From: Leucocoprinus leucothites
Taxonomy: Eukaryota > Basidiomycota > Agaricomycetes > Agaricales > Agaricaceae
Assembly: GCA_013368445.1 (NCBI GenBank)
Contig: JAACJO010000004.1
Coordinates: forward strand, 186,001 to 250,000
Length of the DNA: 64,000 nucleotides
Reading direction: 5' to 3'
In this document: piece after piece, positions 44,292 to 56,406 of the stretch
Numbering within the stretch: position 1 is the stretch's first letter
Layout of the letters: every line of letters begins with the position of its first letter
Notes under the pieces: generated by a model
Told to the model about the DNA's origin: nothing
Databases searched by the model: none
Seen by the model: the letters and a program-made list of their open reading frames with translations, nothing else
Translations under genes and position numbers: made by a program

Positions 44292-46218
44292 ATGCCCTCG
44301 AATTTTACCAATGTGGTACATCGGACACAGCGCCTTAGACGAGATGGTATAAGCTACCTTTGTGATGGTCCTTGAGTGATGCTCACGCAATAAAGATAGT
44401 CCTTGAAATTCTCCTCGAGCAATCAATAAAAGGCGTTGAACTCGACTCTTCAAGCCGACATCCACCTCCACGCTGTCATCCGGGAACATGTACCGCTCTT
44501 CGGCAAACCATCATTACTCGCCTCTACATATCCCAGCGCGATTGGACCGTCATGTGGTTATACGGGACTACGGACGTCGGGAAGTCAGCAGTTGCTCAAA
44601 CAGTCGCAGAAGAATGTCGAGAAAAAGATGTTCTAGGCGCTGCGCTCTTCTTTTCAAAACATATCCGCAGTAACGATGCTCACAGAATCATCCCAACTGT
44701 TGCGTATCAACTTGCGAATCGATATTCGGACTACAGGGCGCTTGTTGAGCGAGAGATTGGCGAAGATCCTCGGCTCTTCGGCGGAGATATTCGTACCCAG
44801 TTCAAGAAATTGATCGCTGTCCCGCTAAGTTCCCTCAAGGCTCGCGGGTCACTCACTTTTCGGGAACCGAAACTAGTCATCCTAGATGGACTAGACGAAT
44901 GCGAACCGCACACAGAAGCTCAGGAACTCATTGAGATGATCTGCCAACATGCCCGACTCGTAGAGAACTCCCCTCTCCTCTGGGTCATCTGTAGCAGACC
45001 AACGTCGCAGATCACTTCCGCTTTCTCGAAGTTCCAGCCCACTGCCATCTGTCGAGCGCAGGAACTGGTGTTTGATCCAAAGGAGGACCTTCTTCCCTTC
45101 CTTGACCGCGGATTTCGGGAGATTCGACTCCAGCATTGGGAAGTGTTCGGGAGTGACTCGAATCAAAAATGGCCCACACCATCAGAACTACGAATAATCG
45201 CCCACAACTGCTCAGGACAGTTCGTATTCGGATCCGCCCTTCTTAAATACGTTGCCGATGCGCACAATCCAAATCCCATCCATCGACTGGCCTCGTTTCT
45301 CGAAGTCATGAGAAACTGCGATTTGTCCCAATGCAGGACAAATCCACTATTTTTCTTAGACCTTCTCTATAAGCACATTTTGGATAACCTTCCTAACGAC
45401 TATCTACCCACCATCAGACGCATCTTAGGTGTCTGCATATACCACCCTTACGCAGCTCTTTCCCCACGGGCTCTCGCTAATTTCTTGCATCTCGATCAAC
45501 CAACCTTCGAGACTTCTATCAGCAAGCTCTTCTCCGTGCTTGCGCCTCCAGATTCCTTGTACTCATCCAAGGAGAGGCTTCACTTTTATCATACATCTTT
45601 TGGGAACTTTCTTCGCGATCCCTCTCGCTCTGCTCATCACCACATTAGCGAGCGAACTGTTTACGAAGATTTGGCTATACATTCCTTACAGTGGTCAAAT
45701 TGGTCTGTCAAACGTGCTTGTGCTAGATCTCGTGGTATGTCGAACGCTGAGCAAAATAATGATTCTGAAATTGACTGAATGCCTATGATAGACGAGTTGG
45801 TAGATGAGATTTGTTGCATAGTGGAGGATCCGTTGGCTGCGCTCACTTGGAAATTAGAAGACGAAGTACATTCTTATGAATGTATGGAGGCAGTGGAGCA
45901 CTTTGCGTCCCAGGTTTGCTGGGAGGCATGCTTCCGGGTAGCCGAGGGAGATGGGACACCAGTCTATCAAGAACTACTCAGGATTAAACACTGTCCCCGT
46001 GACCATCTCGTTCGATTTCTGAAGCGTTATTGTGCTACGGTACGTTGCTTACGCTTTGATTCTTTTCTAGGCTGATTAACTGCTCTTTCTAGGATCGACC
46101 TCAAGGGAACGCAGATCGCTTGACTGTCAAGCAGACTCTGAATGCCCTGTGGCTAGCTTCCTTTACCCTCATAGTATTTTACGCCCTTTTGCGAGTCAGA
46201 ATTTACCAGGAACCTTGA
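44292..46218 (+). CDS. Divergent NACHT NTPase with C-terminal membrane helix (NACHT4)
   Basis: Four exons (44292-44315, 44396-45734, 45792-46039, 46093-46218) sum to 579 codons, giving 578 residues. The long exon is open from before 44372 without an ATG, so a short first exon MPSNFTNV was placed by splice signals and phase. The lead-in is SSSRHPPPRCHPGT, Walker A GTTDVGKS, Walker B LVILDGLDEC, with LLWVICSRPTSQI as sensor 1. The C-terminal exon encodes LWLASFTLIVFYALL, a probable single membrane helix, followed by RVRIYQEP. It lacks the Asn/His-rich N-terminal motif of copies 1-3. Sequence divergence shows it is not part of the recent duplication. Membrane targeting of a STAND protein by a C-terminal anchor is an inference from hydrophobicity. 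Confidence 0.82.
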
Positions 46219-46753
46219 GGGATCAATATATCAATATTCAAGACGAAGAGTCCTTAAATCTCTTGATATTTATGGGAGATACCGATATTACCCTGTCGTT
46301 TGTACGCTCAAAGTATTTAAAATAAAATCTGCAATTCCCCTCCCCCTTGGGCAAAACTATGTCAGTATTTAAGCAATCGCCAGCCATTATTTCTGATAGT
46401 CGACTCTAAAAATCGGGTTTTTGCCATAATGAATAACGGGAACTTTCTATTAAGGTCGCTATTGACGCATGAGTACCGGGGCCAGCGAACCCCACCTGAG
46501 CTGGAAGCGGCCACCAAACGCAAGAGGTCGTGCGGAGGCAAGCTTAAGCGTGAGAACGATTTGACCTTTCAGTTCTGTATTGCTTTATTTGCATCAGAAG
46601 CCTTTGTCCAACAAAAAGCTCGGCAACTGCGACTTCGGCTTGTTCCATCATCATATGCGCACACTCTACGCGCCACAATAATCTACCACAACGTCCTTGA
46701 CGACCTTTATACTCTTCGATGCCTTAGCCCTTGCTCAGCTTTAGCGTGAAGAA
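46219..46753. promoter_or_regulatory. NACHT4 3' region and upstream of RD-repeat gene
   Basis: 535 bp. An ORF at 46429-46749 has no coding character recognised and overlaps the expected promoter of the gene at 46754, so it is not called. Confidence 0.4.
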
Positions 46754-49510
46754 ATGTCACATAAATCTAACTCGAGTGGCCGCGTTTTGCAGTCAGAAAT
46801 TCCCCTACCCTCCACCCATGCCGAGAATCCTCCAATAACGACTCCCTCTCCACTTATTCTGGCGCCGATGGAGCACATGAACCACGACGGGACAAGTCCC
46901 AAGGGATTCTGGCTCTTCAAGAGAAATAATACACAACGGAGTACATCCCGAGTTATGTCATCTAAACGCGGCGGAGCCGGAGCCCCGTCATTAGAGCGAT
47001 CATTGTCTGAACCCAACTCTCCTACCGATCCCACCAGTGCGGGCTTTACTGGTCGGGATAAATCGGAAGGCAGGGTTAACTACATAAACCTAGCTGAGAA
47101 GCTGTTGGAAGAGAGCAAAGTGCGGTTTGATGAAAATAGGAAGGCATGGGAGGAGTTCAACGAGAGATTCAAAAAGTGTGGTACATTTACGCTTACTTCG
47201 CTACGACGACTTATGATGCCCTCTTCGTTAGTTTGTTTGCCAACGGCAGGCCCGCGGGAGGTAAACTTGTCAAACCTCATACCCCAGTACACGGTGCTCA
47301 AGCTGTAGCCAAATCGATCGTTGAGGATATCCAGGTAAATACTCCTAGTTCCCGCTAATTATAACCCACTGACTGGCTCCGAGTAGGCGGCACTTGAAAC
47401 CATGGATCAGGAAATGTTAGTAGACAATACCTCGACATCTACATCGAACTCGAAGGTGTGTTATACTCGCAAATCTTTCACTAATTCCACTCAGTATATG
47501 GATTCAGAAGGATATCCCACCTCTTCAGAAGGACATCCAACCTCCTCAGAAGGGTATCTTGCCTCCTCGCATGTTTACGCCTGAGCCATGGTTTGATTCA
47601 TCAAATCTTAATCCTGTCAGTGCTCCCGGTTTCACCGCTAGGATCTACTTCTCATATGTAGCTTTTTCGTAGGTTATCTTCGATAAAGTGAACAAGCATA
47701 GGTCTATCAATCCTGAAGGTACCTGGCATGGTCATACACGAACCCGGAACGCTGCCGCACGACGAGCTATTCCTGACTTTGGCGCTAATGGTCCCAACAA
47801 CGGAGTAGTTGGAAGGACGGAACAGGTACACATTCCTTGCCAAACTAGATCAAGTATATAGGACTGATCAGCCGCCTCCTCTAGGTTACCGCGCTCGTCT
47901 CAACAAATTTGAATAGTTCCAATCCAGTCCATGCCCAAGACAGGGGCAGCAGCGACAAAGCCGAGACGGGGGAGAGAGAACGCGACCGAGGGAAGGGAAA
48001 AGGAAAAGAAGTTGAACGTTACAAGGACTGGGATCGAGAGAGGGACAGAGATGCAGATAGAGCAAACGATAATCATCGAAACATGTCTAGAGAACGAGAT
48101 GCCGGGTATTATAGAGAGCCAGAACGAGGTCGAAGGGACACTTCTCGTCATCGACGCGATCATCCCCGGCTACTCGAATATCCAACACGTCCTGAGCCAC
48201 CCTCCCGCGAACGGCAGGTCTCAGACCCAGCAGTGTATACTCGAAGTTCGTATAAGCGACAACCCTCCCCAGAATCCATAGCACCTGCAGTCTACACTCT
48301 TGCGGAAGATGTCGAAGTTCGCGACGGCGACTCTTCCACTGATACTGCAGGCGGGAGAAATCTTGCCGGAGTCGGTATACCTCGTGTACCGACCATCGTA
48401 AACTATCCCGACGATGATCAGGTTGCGGCATTTGGTAGCTTGAGCCCCAATTTAAATCGCGCCGGACCAAGCACACGCAATGATCTCCGAGCTGGTGGAT
48501 TTGTGGCCTCTCCCTTGGCTCCCGTTGCTGAAATTCCGATGTCTGGTGTTCCAACAAGTAATAGTGATACCGGAAACAGGAGACGAAGAAGGTCGAGGTC
48601 ACTGGATGCTGGATTAGATGGAAGAGCTAACAGAGAACGTCCGCGGTCGAGATCCCCTCGCGATCGACCTAGGGCGAGGGATAAGGATAAAGATAGAGAT
48701 CGCGAATGGGGGAGGCCTAGAGACAAGGGACGAGAGAGAGATGACCGGGATAAAGACCGAGATAGAGACAGGGAGAAAGGAAAGGATAAAGAGCGGGATC
48801 GGGATAGACAAAGGGACAAGGAGCGTGACCGGGAGAAGGGGAAGGAAAGAGATAAAGATAGAGAGCGAGAGCGAGACAAGGAGAAGTATCGGGAGAAGGG
48901 GAAGGATAAGGATAAAGAACGTGAGAGGGATAGAGACAAGTATGGAAGTACAAGGCTCAGGCACCCTGACGACGAGAGGGAGAGAGAACCCCAGGATTCT
49001 GGAGGACGACGTGACAAGGAAAGAGATCGAGACAGAGACAAACCCAGAGACCGCGACCGTGATAGAGAACGTGAACGGGAGAGAGGTAAAGATCGACCAA
49101 GGGAGAAAGACAAGAAAAAGGATCGCGAACGAGACAAAGAGAGAGACAGAGATCGAAACCATAAGGATCGTGAACGCAGCCACGACCATATTCGCTCTGA
49201 GCGAGAGCGACTGGCGAGCCCTCCCTCTTCGGCTCCGCCTGGCGGGAATTTCATTCTCCCTGATGCTACTACTCCTGACCCTACTATACCTGGAGGATAC
49301 TTCGATGGTCCGATACCACCTGGACCTACTATCCCTTCTAGGGCTGTTTCCCCATTCCAATCAGCCCCTCCTCAGACTACGTCAAGTTTTCAGCTTGGCG
49401 TGCCTGCAACTGGACCACTTCCGCCTAATCCAAATAGCGAGTCCAGATTCATGGAGATATTGACCTCACCGGCCCCGCCGGTGCTCTACAATCTCCCGGG
49501 ACAATTGTAA
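46754..49510 (+). CDS. Mixed-charge RD/RE/KD-repeat protein
   Basis: Six exons (46754-47175, 47250-47334, 47387-47455, 47508-47615, 47673-47825, 47885-49510) sum to 821 codons, giving 820 residues. The N-terminal 150 residues are Ser/Pro-rich and end in a helical segment NLAEKLLEESKVRFDENRKA. A central repeat KDIPPLQKDIQPPQKGILPP follows. From about residue 300, and massively from about 510 to 720, the protein is an alternating Arg/Lys-Asp/Glu polymer (RDRDKERDREK type) with almost no hydrophobic residues. The last 100 residues are Pro/Ser/Thr-rich (PPGPTIPSRAVSPFQSAPPQ). Such mixed-charge domains direct proteins to nuclear speckles or condensates in other eukaryotes (U1-70K, NELF-E), so a nuclear RNA-linked role is a reasonable inference. 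No globular domain was recognised. Confidence 0.8.
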
Positions 49511-50065
49511 TGGTACTGTTGTAAAGTTTTCTCTTTACGTTGATTTAAATAGTCATCTGTATGAATTTCAAGTGGATCATATTCGCATTCACCTAGTCAA
49601 TTATGTTTCCCGCTACGATGTAATTATACCATGCATTCAATGTTATTGTGCTTGTTATAAATGGGCGATGGAGATGAGTTTATGAGCTTACAGACTCTGA
49701 GCCTTGTGCTCGGTTGGATTAACAAATATAGTGAGTACTTTCTATTTCCATTTATTTGTGTTTTGTTTTCCATCCTATTTTATCAGCAACCTCTTCTTGT
49801 TGTTCACCATCATCACTCGGGTTACTGCGATCTTCCATTTCATCTAATCAGAATTCTGCCAAATTACACATTCTCCTGCATCAATGGGATTGCAACGCAT
49901 CATGAGCCTTCTTACCGTCAAAACGTGACGACAAATACTGTTTGTCTCATCAAAAAATGCACATAAACCACACTACACGAGGCATCCGACAATGAATAAA
50001 AAGGCCATGGGGTTCATTGACAATACGATACGCACACCTCCCATCAGCATCTATCCTCAAAGATC
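49511..50065. promoter_or_regulatory. Upstream region of DUF4139 gene A
   Basis: The part from 49780 onward belongs to the tandem repeat unit and recurs at 53372-53652. No TATA box was identified; the leader before ATG 50066 is CATCAGCATCTATCCTCAAAG-like in both units. The ORF at 49661 is not supported. Confidence 0.45.
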
Positions 50066-52302
50066 ATGTTAGTGGACACAATTCGAATCGTAGCCTCCGA
50101 CCATCCGGTTACGTCTGTCATGATCCTCAAGTCCTCTAAGGCGGAGGTCTCGAGGAGCTTCAACATGTCTTTGAAAGTATGTAACGGTTATCTCTATTGG
50201 TAGAAAGTAATTCATGGATAAAACGAACTCTCTCTCTCCGCACACAAATAGGAGGGCAGGAACAGGGTCACAATCAAGAAACTCCCGACGACAATTGATG
50301 TACAGTCTGTACGACTATCTATTCTCAACCTGGACGGAACACCCTCGGAAAACACACATCTTTCTGACATGGTTTGTTCGGCATCTGATGCTCCGAGTTA
50401 CGATCCCTCAAAGTTAAAACTGCATGCACTGGAAATTAGAAGGAGCGGACTTCTGAGCGAGAAAAAGTTGCTGGATACACAAGCCGAAGTTATGGTTACA
50501 TATGCCAGGACTTTGACTGGGGAACATACCGGAACCAAGGATATTGATACGTTCCTGGATGCGTTTAGCAACAGAGGAAGAAAGAATATTGAAGCTGTCA
50601 GTTTTTACCTCCTGTATCTCTTCACCTGCTTAAAAAGTACTTCAGGTAATGAAAATCGAGGGGCAAATCGCTGAGCTGGACAATCAGATTCAAGAAGAAA
50701 ACCGAAAGAAAACATTAGTCAAGGGCTCTGTCAATACAGAACTGGGGATCGTGATAGCAGCCGACAACGACACCCAGATCCAATTGAACTTGACATACGG
50801 TGAGCTTGTTTTTCGTACCTCGCGCGATAATCCACTTATCTAAGTTATGGATCGATTAGTCGTGAATAATACCAAATGGACTCCTACTTACGAGCTTCAT
50901 GCTGTGACTGGCGAGGATGGTAAACCCTCTGGCAACGTCTCTCTCCACTACCATGCGTCTATCAAACAAGCAACAGGTGAAGATTGGACGGATGCTTTAC
51001 TTACGCTTAGCACAGTTGCTACTGACGCAATAGTCAAGAGGATCCCCACACTCGAACCGGCTAAAATATGTGGACCAGGTGCTCAGCCCCCCATCATTAT
51101 TCATTATGACCGTTCCCGCACTCCTAGTCGCAGTCGCAGTCCTAGTCCTCGTCGTGTTCGAATGCACTCCCCGAGCCCAGATAGGCACCATTATTGCCGT
51201 GATCGACGTAGAGAACGCTCCAGATCTCATTCGCCGCCTCAACAGCCATTGATTATACAACCTCCAACTCAAATGGTGGTTCCTTCTTCGTACCCTGGTT
51301 CATCCTCGTTCAGAGTTGCACCCAACTTTCAGACTTCGCAAGAGACATCACCTGACGACGTTCTTGTTTTGTCTGATGACGAGGACGCACTGCACGGAGG
51401 CGAGAATGCTCGTGGTAGAACAACTGATATGCCCACCAAGCTGGTCACACAGACGCCTATGACCTTGACTTATGCTGTTCGTGGCAAAGTCGATATACCC
51501 TCGGATGGAAAAGATCATACAGTTACGATTACTATTCTGACATTCAAAGCAGACATTGAATACATCTCTATCCCGAGGGTTGACCCTCGTGTATTCCTTC
51601 AGGTACTTCTACCTTCACTCAGGTACCTTTCTCGCCCTAAAATCAGGGATTATAGTGTAAGGTCAAGAACGATAGCGAATATAGGCTCCTTCCTGGTCCT
51701 GTGAGTGTGATTTTAGACAACAACTACGTTTCTAGGACCAAGTTCACCGTACGTACCTATTCAATATGCCGCTGCTTTTTTCTCATGACACTTCGTTTTG
51801 TTTCCGGGCCCTATAGGATGTGAACCGGAATGATACTTTCACCTTCACGCTCGGGGACGATCCCTCCATTGGGATTTCATATGAACGCATCACCACGGTT
51901 ACGAAAGAAGGAACCCATAAATTCGCTGAGGCTATCGACGTCACGACATATACTACTACTGTTACCGCGCAGAACACACACCCCTTCGCGATCGAAAACC
52001 TTGCCATTCGGGACGCAGTGCCGATATCTGGGAGTGACAAGCGAATTAAAGTTCTGTTAAGGAAACCCGAGGAACTCGTCGAGGCTAAAGAGGGTGAATT
52101 TGTCGAGGTGAAGGACAGTGGTGATGCGGGTGTAGAGTCAAATTTGCTGGTCAAATGGGAGAAGGAACAAGACGGGTTATATGAGTATAGGTGGAAGATT
52201 GATGCAAACGATACCGTGAAGTTCGAAACAGTCTTCGATGTGAAGGCGCCGTCCGATATCACTTATTATTTTTCTAACTTTGGTATACACGGCAAGGCTT
52301 AA
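50066..52302 (+). CDS. DUF4140/DUF4139 (MuiA-like) protein, copy A
   Basis: Six exons (50066-50176, 50252-50596, 50646-50799, 50860-51602, 51656-51748, 51817-52302) sum to 644 codons, giving 643 residues. N-terminus MLVDTIRIVASDHPVTSVMI. DUF4140 and a coiled coil follow (LDTQAEVMVTYARTLTGEHT; QIAELDNQIQEENRKK), then VVNNTKWTPTYELHAVTGED. The disordered linker is Arg/Ser/Pro-rich (RSRTPSRSRSPSPRRVRMHS) with an acidic patch VLVLSDDEDALHGG. The DUF4139 half has LTYAVRGKVDIPSDGKDHTV, YISIPRVDPRVFLQ, TFTFTLGDDPSIGISYE and LYEYRWKIDANDTVKFETVF. Closest relative is copy B at 53653. Family function is unknown in fungi; the SDDED patch resembles a CK2-type acidic motif. Confidence 0.9.
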
Positions 52303-52831
52303 CCTTCCGGTACGTTTCGCTGTGCTTGATCAACGATCGGATCCGAGCTCACAGATTATTCAGAGGACATGCACCTTGAAGGTGTGCACTTTATAACAAG
52401 ACAAGAACCCTTGTTCTCAGATCAAGATATCGGCACCGACATTATTTCAAGTAGTGATTAAGGAACCTTAAATCACACACCAATGCAGTGGAATTATGAA
52501 TACTATGTCGCCCACATAGACTGTTTGACCGCATTTCCTGATAACTAAATACGGCTTGCATCACTTTCCTCCGAGGTCAGAGTCTGGGGAACGCCAAGGG
52601 TTCATGACGGCGACGTCTAGCGACCCCTCATCCACTCATGTCACCGAACTAGAGTAGCGAGGGGTTCGCCACGCTTCTAGTGCAACGCTTCCTGCTTAAG
52701 AGGTTAACAGAAGATAAACTGGTGAACGCCACCGTTCAACGTTCAACTGGCCCCGACCCGAGATTGTCGTTGGGGTGTAACCGGTAACCACTGCCGGGAT
52801 TATTCATTCCACCCTTTCAGGCTCCAGCTTG
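52303..52831. other. Spacer in repeat unit I
   Basis: Non-coding and conserved in unit II except for a roughly 60-bp block around 52590-52650 that is missing there, plus smaller indels. No gene. Confidence 0.5.
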
Positions 52832-53152
52832 ATGTCGTATGCTCAGGTATGCATACCGTCTCAAAGCAACTGACGTTGCGCTCAGGTTCAGCTACCATGG
52901 GAAGACTTCAATTTTGAGTGCTACTCTGTATGTCAGTTGTTATTCCAGGTTCGCGGGAGGAAGTTTTAGGTACCCACGCACACCGATTCAATATGCTGGA
53001 ATGTTCAGCCACCCAACAAGTTATTTGAACGTGATGAGGATCGATGCCTGATTGAGATACCTGATTTGAACGAAACACACCCGGCTAGAGAGCAATGGGA
53101 GCGACGGCGAAATTATTCCTGCTCCAAGCTTGGCAACTTTGACCTCTCTTAA
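52832..53152 (+). pseudogene. Small gene, unit I copy, nonsense-mutated
   Basis: ATG TCG TAT GCT CAG then an intron (gtatgc...cag) and VQLPWEDFNFECYS, continuing to VRGRKF and a TAG at about 52966-52968. After it the frame stays open: VPTHTDSICWNVQPPNKLFE, RCLIEIPDLNETHP, WERRRNYSCSKLGNFDLS, TAA at 53152. The unit II copy has TAT (Tyr) at the TAG position. Family unrecognised; likely a basidiomycete-restricted small protein or a gene tail. Confidence 0.55.
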
Positions 53153-53652
53153 CTTTCGTTATCGTTGATAAATGAAAACACCATGTGCTTTGGTAGGTCT
53201 AGATGGATAGGTACTGGAGATATTTGGGGTTCTCACAATTTACACAGAGGATGAAGAAACATCAGATATGTATTGACGGTGGGTAGATAATATCATATTA
53301 TGACCGTTGATAGCGGATTATGTGGGGCCCACTTTTCACTGGGCTTCAGGCCCTGGCCGACACATCACTACTTATCAGCAGGCTCTCCCATTGTTCACCA
53401 TCATCAATGGGGTTAGTGTGTCCTTTCATTTCGTCTAATCAGAATTCTGTTAAATTACACATTCTCCTGCATCAATGGGATAGCAGCGCATCATGAGCCT
53501 TCTTAACGTCAGAACGTGACAACATATATTATTTGTTTCATTAAATGCGCATAAACGATTTCGCACGAGGCATCCGAAATGATTGAAAAGGCCATGGGAA
53601 TCACTGGCAATACGATACGTACACCTCCTATTAGCATCTATCCTCAAAGATC

Positions 53653-55957
53653 ATGTTAATGGACACAATTCAAATCGTAGCCTCTGACCATCCGATTACG
53701 TCTGTGATGATCCTCAAGTCCTCCAAGGCGGAGATCTCGAGGAGCTTCAACGTATCTTTGAAAGTACGTAGCGGTTACACATATCGATAGAAGGTTGCTC
53801 ATTGGTCAAATGAACTCTCTTTGCGCACAAATAGGAGGGCAGGAACAAAGTCACAATCAAGAAACTCCCGAGGACAATTGATGTACAGTCTGTACGACTG
53901 TCCATTCTCAACTCGGACGGAGCGCCCTCGGAAAACACCCACCTTTCCGGCACAGTTTGTTCGGTATCTGACGCTCCGAGCTACGATCCTTCAAAGTCAA
54001 AACTGTATGCCCTGGAAATTGAAAGGAGTGGACTTCTGAGCGAGAAAAAATTGCTGGATATGCAGGCCGAAGTTATGGTTACATATGCCAGGACTTGGGC
54101 TGGGGAACGTACTGGAATCAAGGATATTGATACGTTCCTGGATGCGTTTAGGAACAAGGGGAGAAAAAGTATTGAAGCCGTCAGTTTTCACCTCATGTAT
54201 CTCTCCACCTGCTTAAAAAGTATTTCAGGCAATGAAAATCGAAGAGCAAATGGCCGAGTTGGACAGTCAGATTCAAGAAGAAAGGCGAAAAAATACATTA
54301 GTTAAAGGCTCCATCAATACAGAATTGGGGATCGTGATAGTAGCTGACAACGACACCCAGATCCAACTGAACTTGACATATCGTGAGCTTGTTTTTCATA
54401 CTTCACGCTATAATCTACTCATCTGAGCTATACGTCCATTAGTCGTGAATAATACCAAATGGACTCCTACTTATGAGCTTCATGTTGTGACTGGTGAAGA
54501 TGGTAAACCCTCTAGCAATGTCTCCCTCCACTATCACGCGTCTATCAAACAAGCAACCGGTGAAGACTGGACGGATGCTTCACTTATGCTCAGCACAGCT
54601 ACTGCTGATGTAATAGTCAGGAGTATCCCCACACTCGAGCCGGTCAAAATATGTGGACCAGCTCCACCCTCCGTGACTACAGTTCCAGGCCCCGCGACTA
54701 CTCAGCCCGACCGTTCCCGCCCTCCTAGACGCAACCGCAGTCCTAGTCCTAGTCACAATCACAGTCCTAGCCCTCCTAGTCACAATCGCAGTCCTACTCC
54801 TCGTCGTGTTCGAACCCTTAGCCCACTGGCAGATAGGTCATACTATGTTCGCCCTAGTTCACCGATTCAAGCACCAACAATGATTATACGACATCCTTCA
54901 CCTCAAAGTCCACCTCAAACTGTCATTATTCCAAGTTCAACGTACCCCGATTCATCCTCGTTCATAGTTGCACCCGACCTTCAGAGTTTGCAAGAGACAC
55001 CACCTGACGACGTTCTTGTTCTGTCCGATGACGAGGATACACTGCACGAAGGCGAGAATGCTCAAGATAGAACAACTGATATACCCACCAAACTGGCAAC
55101 ACAGACACCTATGACCTTAACCTATGCTGTTCGTGGCAAAGTCGATATATCCTCGGATGGGAAGAACCATACAGTCACGATTGCTATTCTGACATTCAAA
55201 GCAGACATTGAATACATCTCTATCCCGAGGGTTGACCCTCGTGTATTCCTTCAGGTACCTCCACCTCCACTCAGGTATCTTTCTCGCCCTAAAATCAGGG
55301 ATTATAGTATAAGGTCAAGAACGATAGTGCGTATAGGCTCCTTCCCGGTCCCGTGAGCGTGATTTTAGACAACAACTATGTTTCTAGGACCAAATTCACC
55401 GTACGTACTTATTCAATACGCCACAGCTTTTTTCTCATGAGACTTCGTTTTGTTTCCGGGCCCTATAGGATTTGAACCGGAATGATACTTTCACCTTCAC
55501 GCTCGGGGACGATCCCTCTATTACCATTTCATATGAATGCCTCACCAGGATCGCGAAGGAAGGAACCCATAAATTCGCTGAAGCTATCGACATCACGACA
55601 TATGCTACCACCGTTACCGCACAGAACACCCACCCCTTCGCAGTCGAAAACCTTATCATTCGAGACGCAGTACCGATGTCTGGAAGTGATGAGCGATTTA
55701 AAGTTCTGCTAAGGAAACCTGAAGAACTCGTCGGAGCTAAAGAGGGTGAATTCGTCGAAGTGAAGGACAGTAGCGATGCGGGCGTAGAGGAGTCGAATTT
55801 GCTAGTCAAATGGGAGAAGGAGCAAGATGGGTTATATGAGTATAAGTGGAAGATTGATGCAAACGATACCGTGAAGCTCGAAACAGTCTTCGATGTGAAA
55901 GCGCCGTCCGACATCACTTATTTATTTTCCAACTTTGGCATACACAGTAAGGCTTAA
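53653..55957 (+). CDS. DUF4140/DUF4139 (MuiA-like) protein, copy B
   Basis: Same six-exon layout as copy A; all splice sites are kept (one donor reads ATC|gtgagc, giving Leu in place of Val). Start MLMDTIQIVASDHPITSVMI. The disordered linker is longer than in A and richer in Ser-Pro repeats (RNRSPSPSHNHSPSPPSHNR; SPTPRRVRTLSP), followed by VLVLSDDEDTLHEG. DUF4139 end: FTFTLGDDPSITISYE and LYEYKWKIDANDTVKLETVF, stop at 55957. No stop or frameshift was found, so both duplicated copies appear functional and differ mainly by linker repeat expansion. Confidence 0.9.
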
Positions 55958-56406
55958 CCTTCCGGTACGTTTCGCTGTGCCTGATCAATGATCCGATCCG
56001 AGCTCACAGATTATTCAGGGGAGATGCGCTTGAAAGTGTGCAAGACAAGAACCCCCGCCCCCATATCAAGATATCGGCACCGACATTATTTCAAGTAGTG
56101 ATTAAGGAACCTTAAATCACACACCAGTGCAGTGGAATCATAAATACCATGTTACTTACATAGACTGTTTGACTGAATTTCCTGGTAACTAATACGGCTT
56201 GCATCGCTTTCCTTTGAGGCCAAAGTCTGAGGAAAGTCCAGAGTAGCGAGGGGTTTGCCACACTTCTACTACAACGCTTCCTGCCTAAGAGGTTAACAGA
56301 AGATAAAGTGGTGAACGCCACCATTCAACTGGCCCCGACCCGAGATTGTCGTTGGGGTGTAACCGCTGCCGGGGTTATTCATTCCACCCTTTCAGGCTCC
56401 AGCTTG
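55958..56406. other. Spacer in repeat unit II
   Basis: Non-coding counterpart of 52303-52831 with deletions. No gene. Confidence 0.5.

Larger units (their letters stand above)
49780..53254. repeat. Tandem duplication, unit I
   Basis: About 3.5 kb direct repeat of unit II (53372-56833). The left edge is TTATCAGCA, the right edge ACACAGAGGATGA. It contains an intact DUF4139 gene and one damaged small ORF. The spacer to unit II is about 120 bp. Similarity extends through introns and intergenic parts, so the event was a DNA duplication. Confidence 0.9.

Noticed and set aside
46429..46749. 106-codon ORF upstream of the RD-repeat gene
   Set aside because: Occupies the expected promoter, with unassigned composition and no splice or family support.
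48418..49254. Antisense ORFs over the RD-repeat gene (Ser/Leu-rich and Ile/Ser-rich)
   Set aside because: They are complements of the repetitive sense codons and have no independent coding features.
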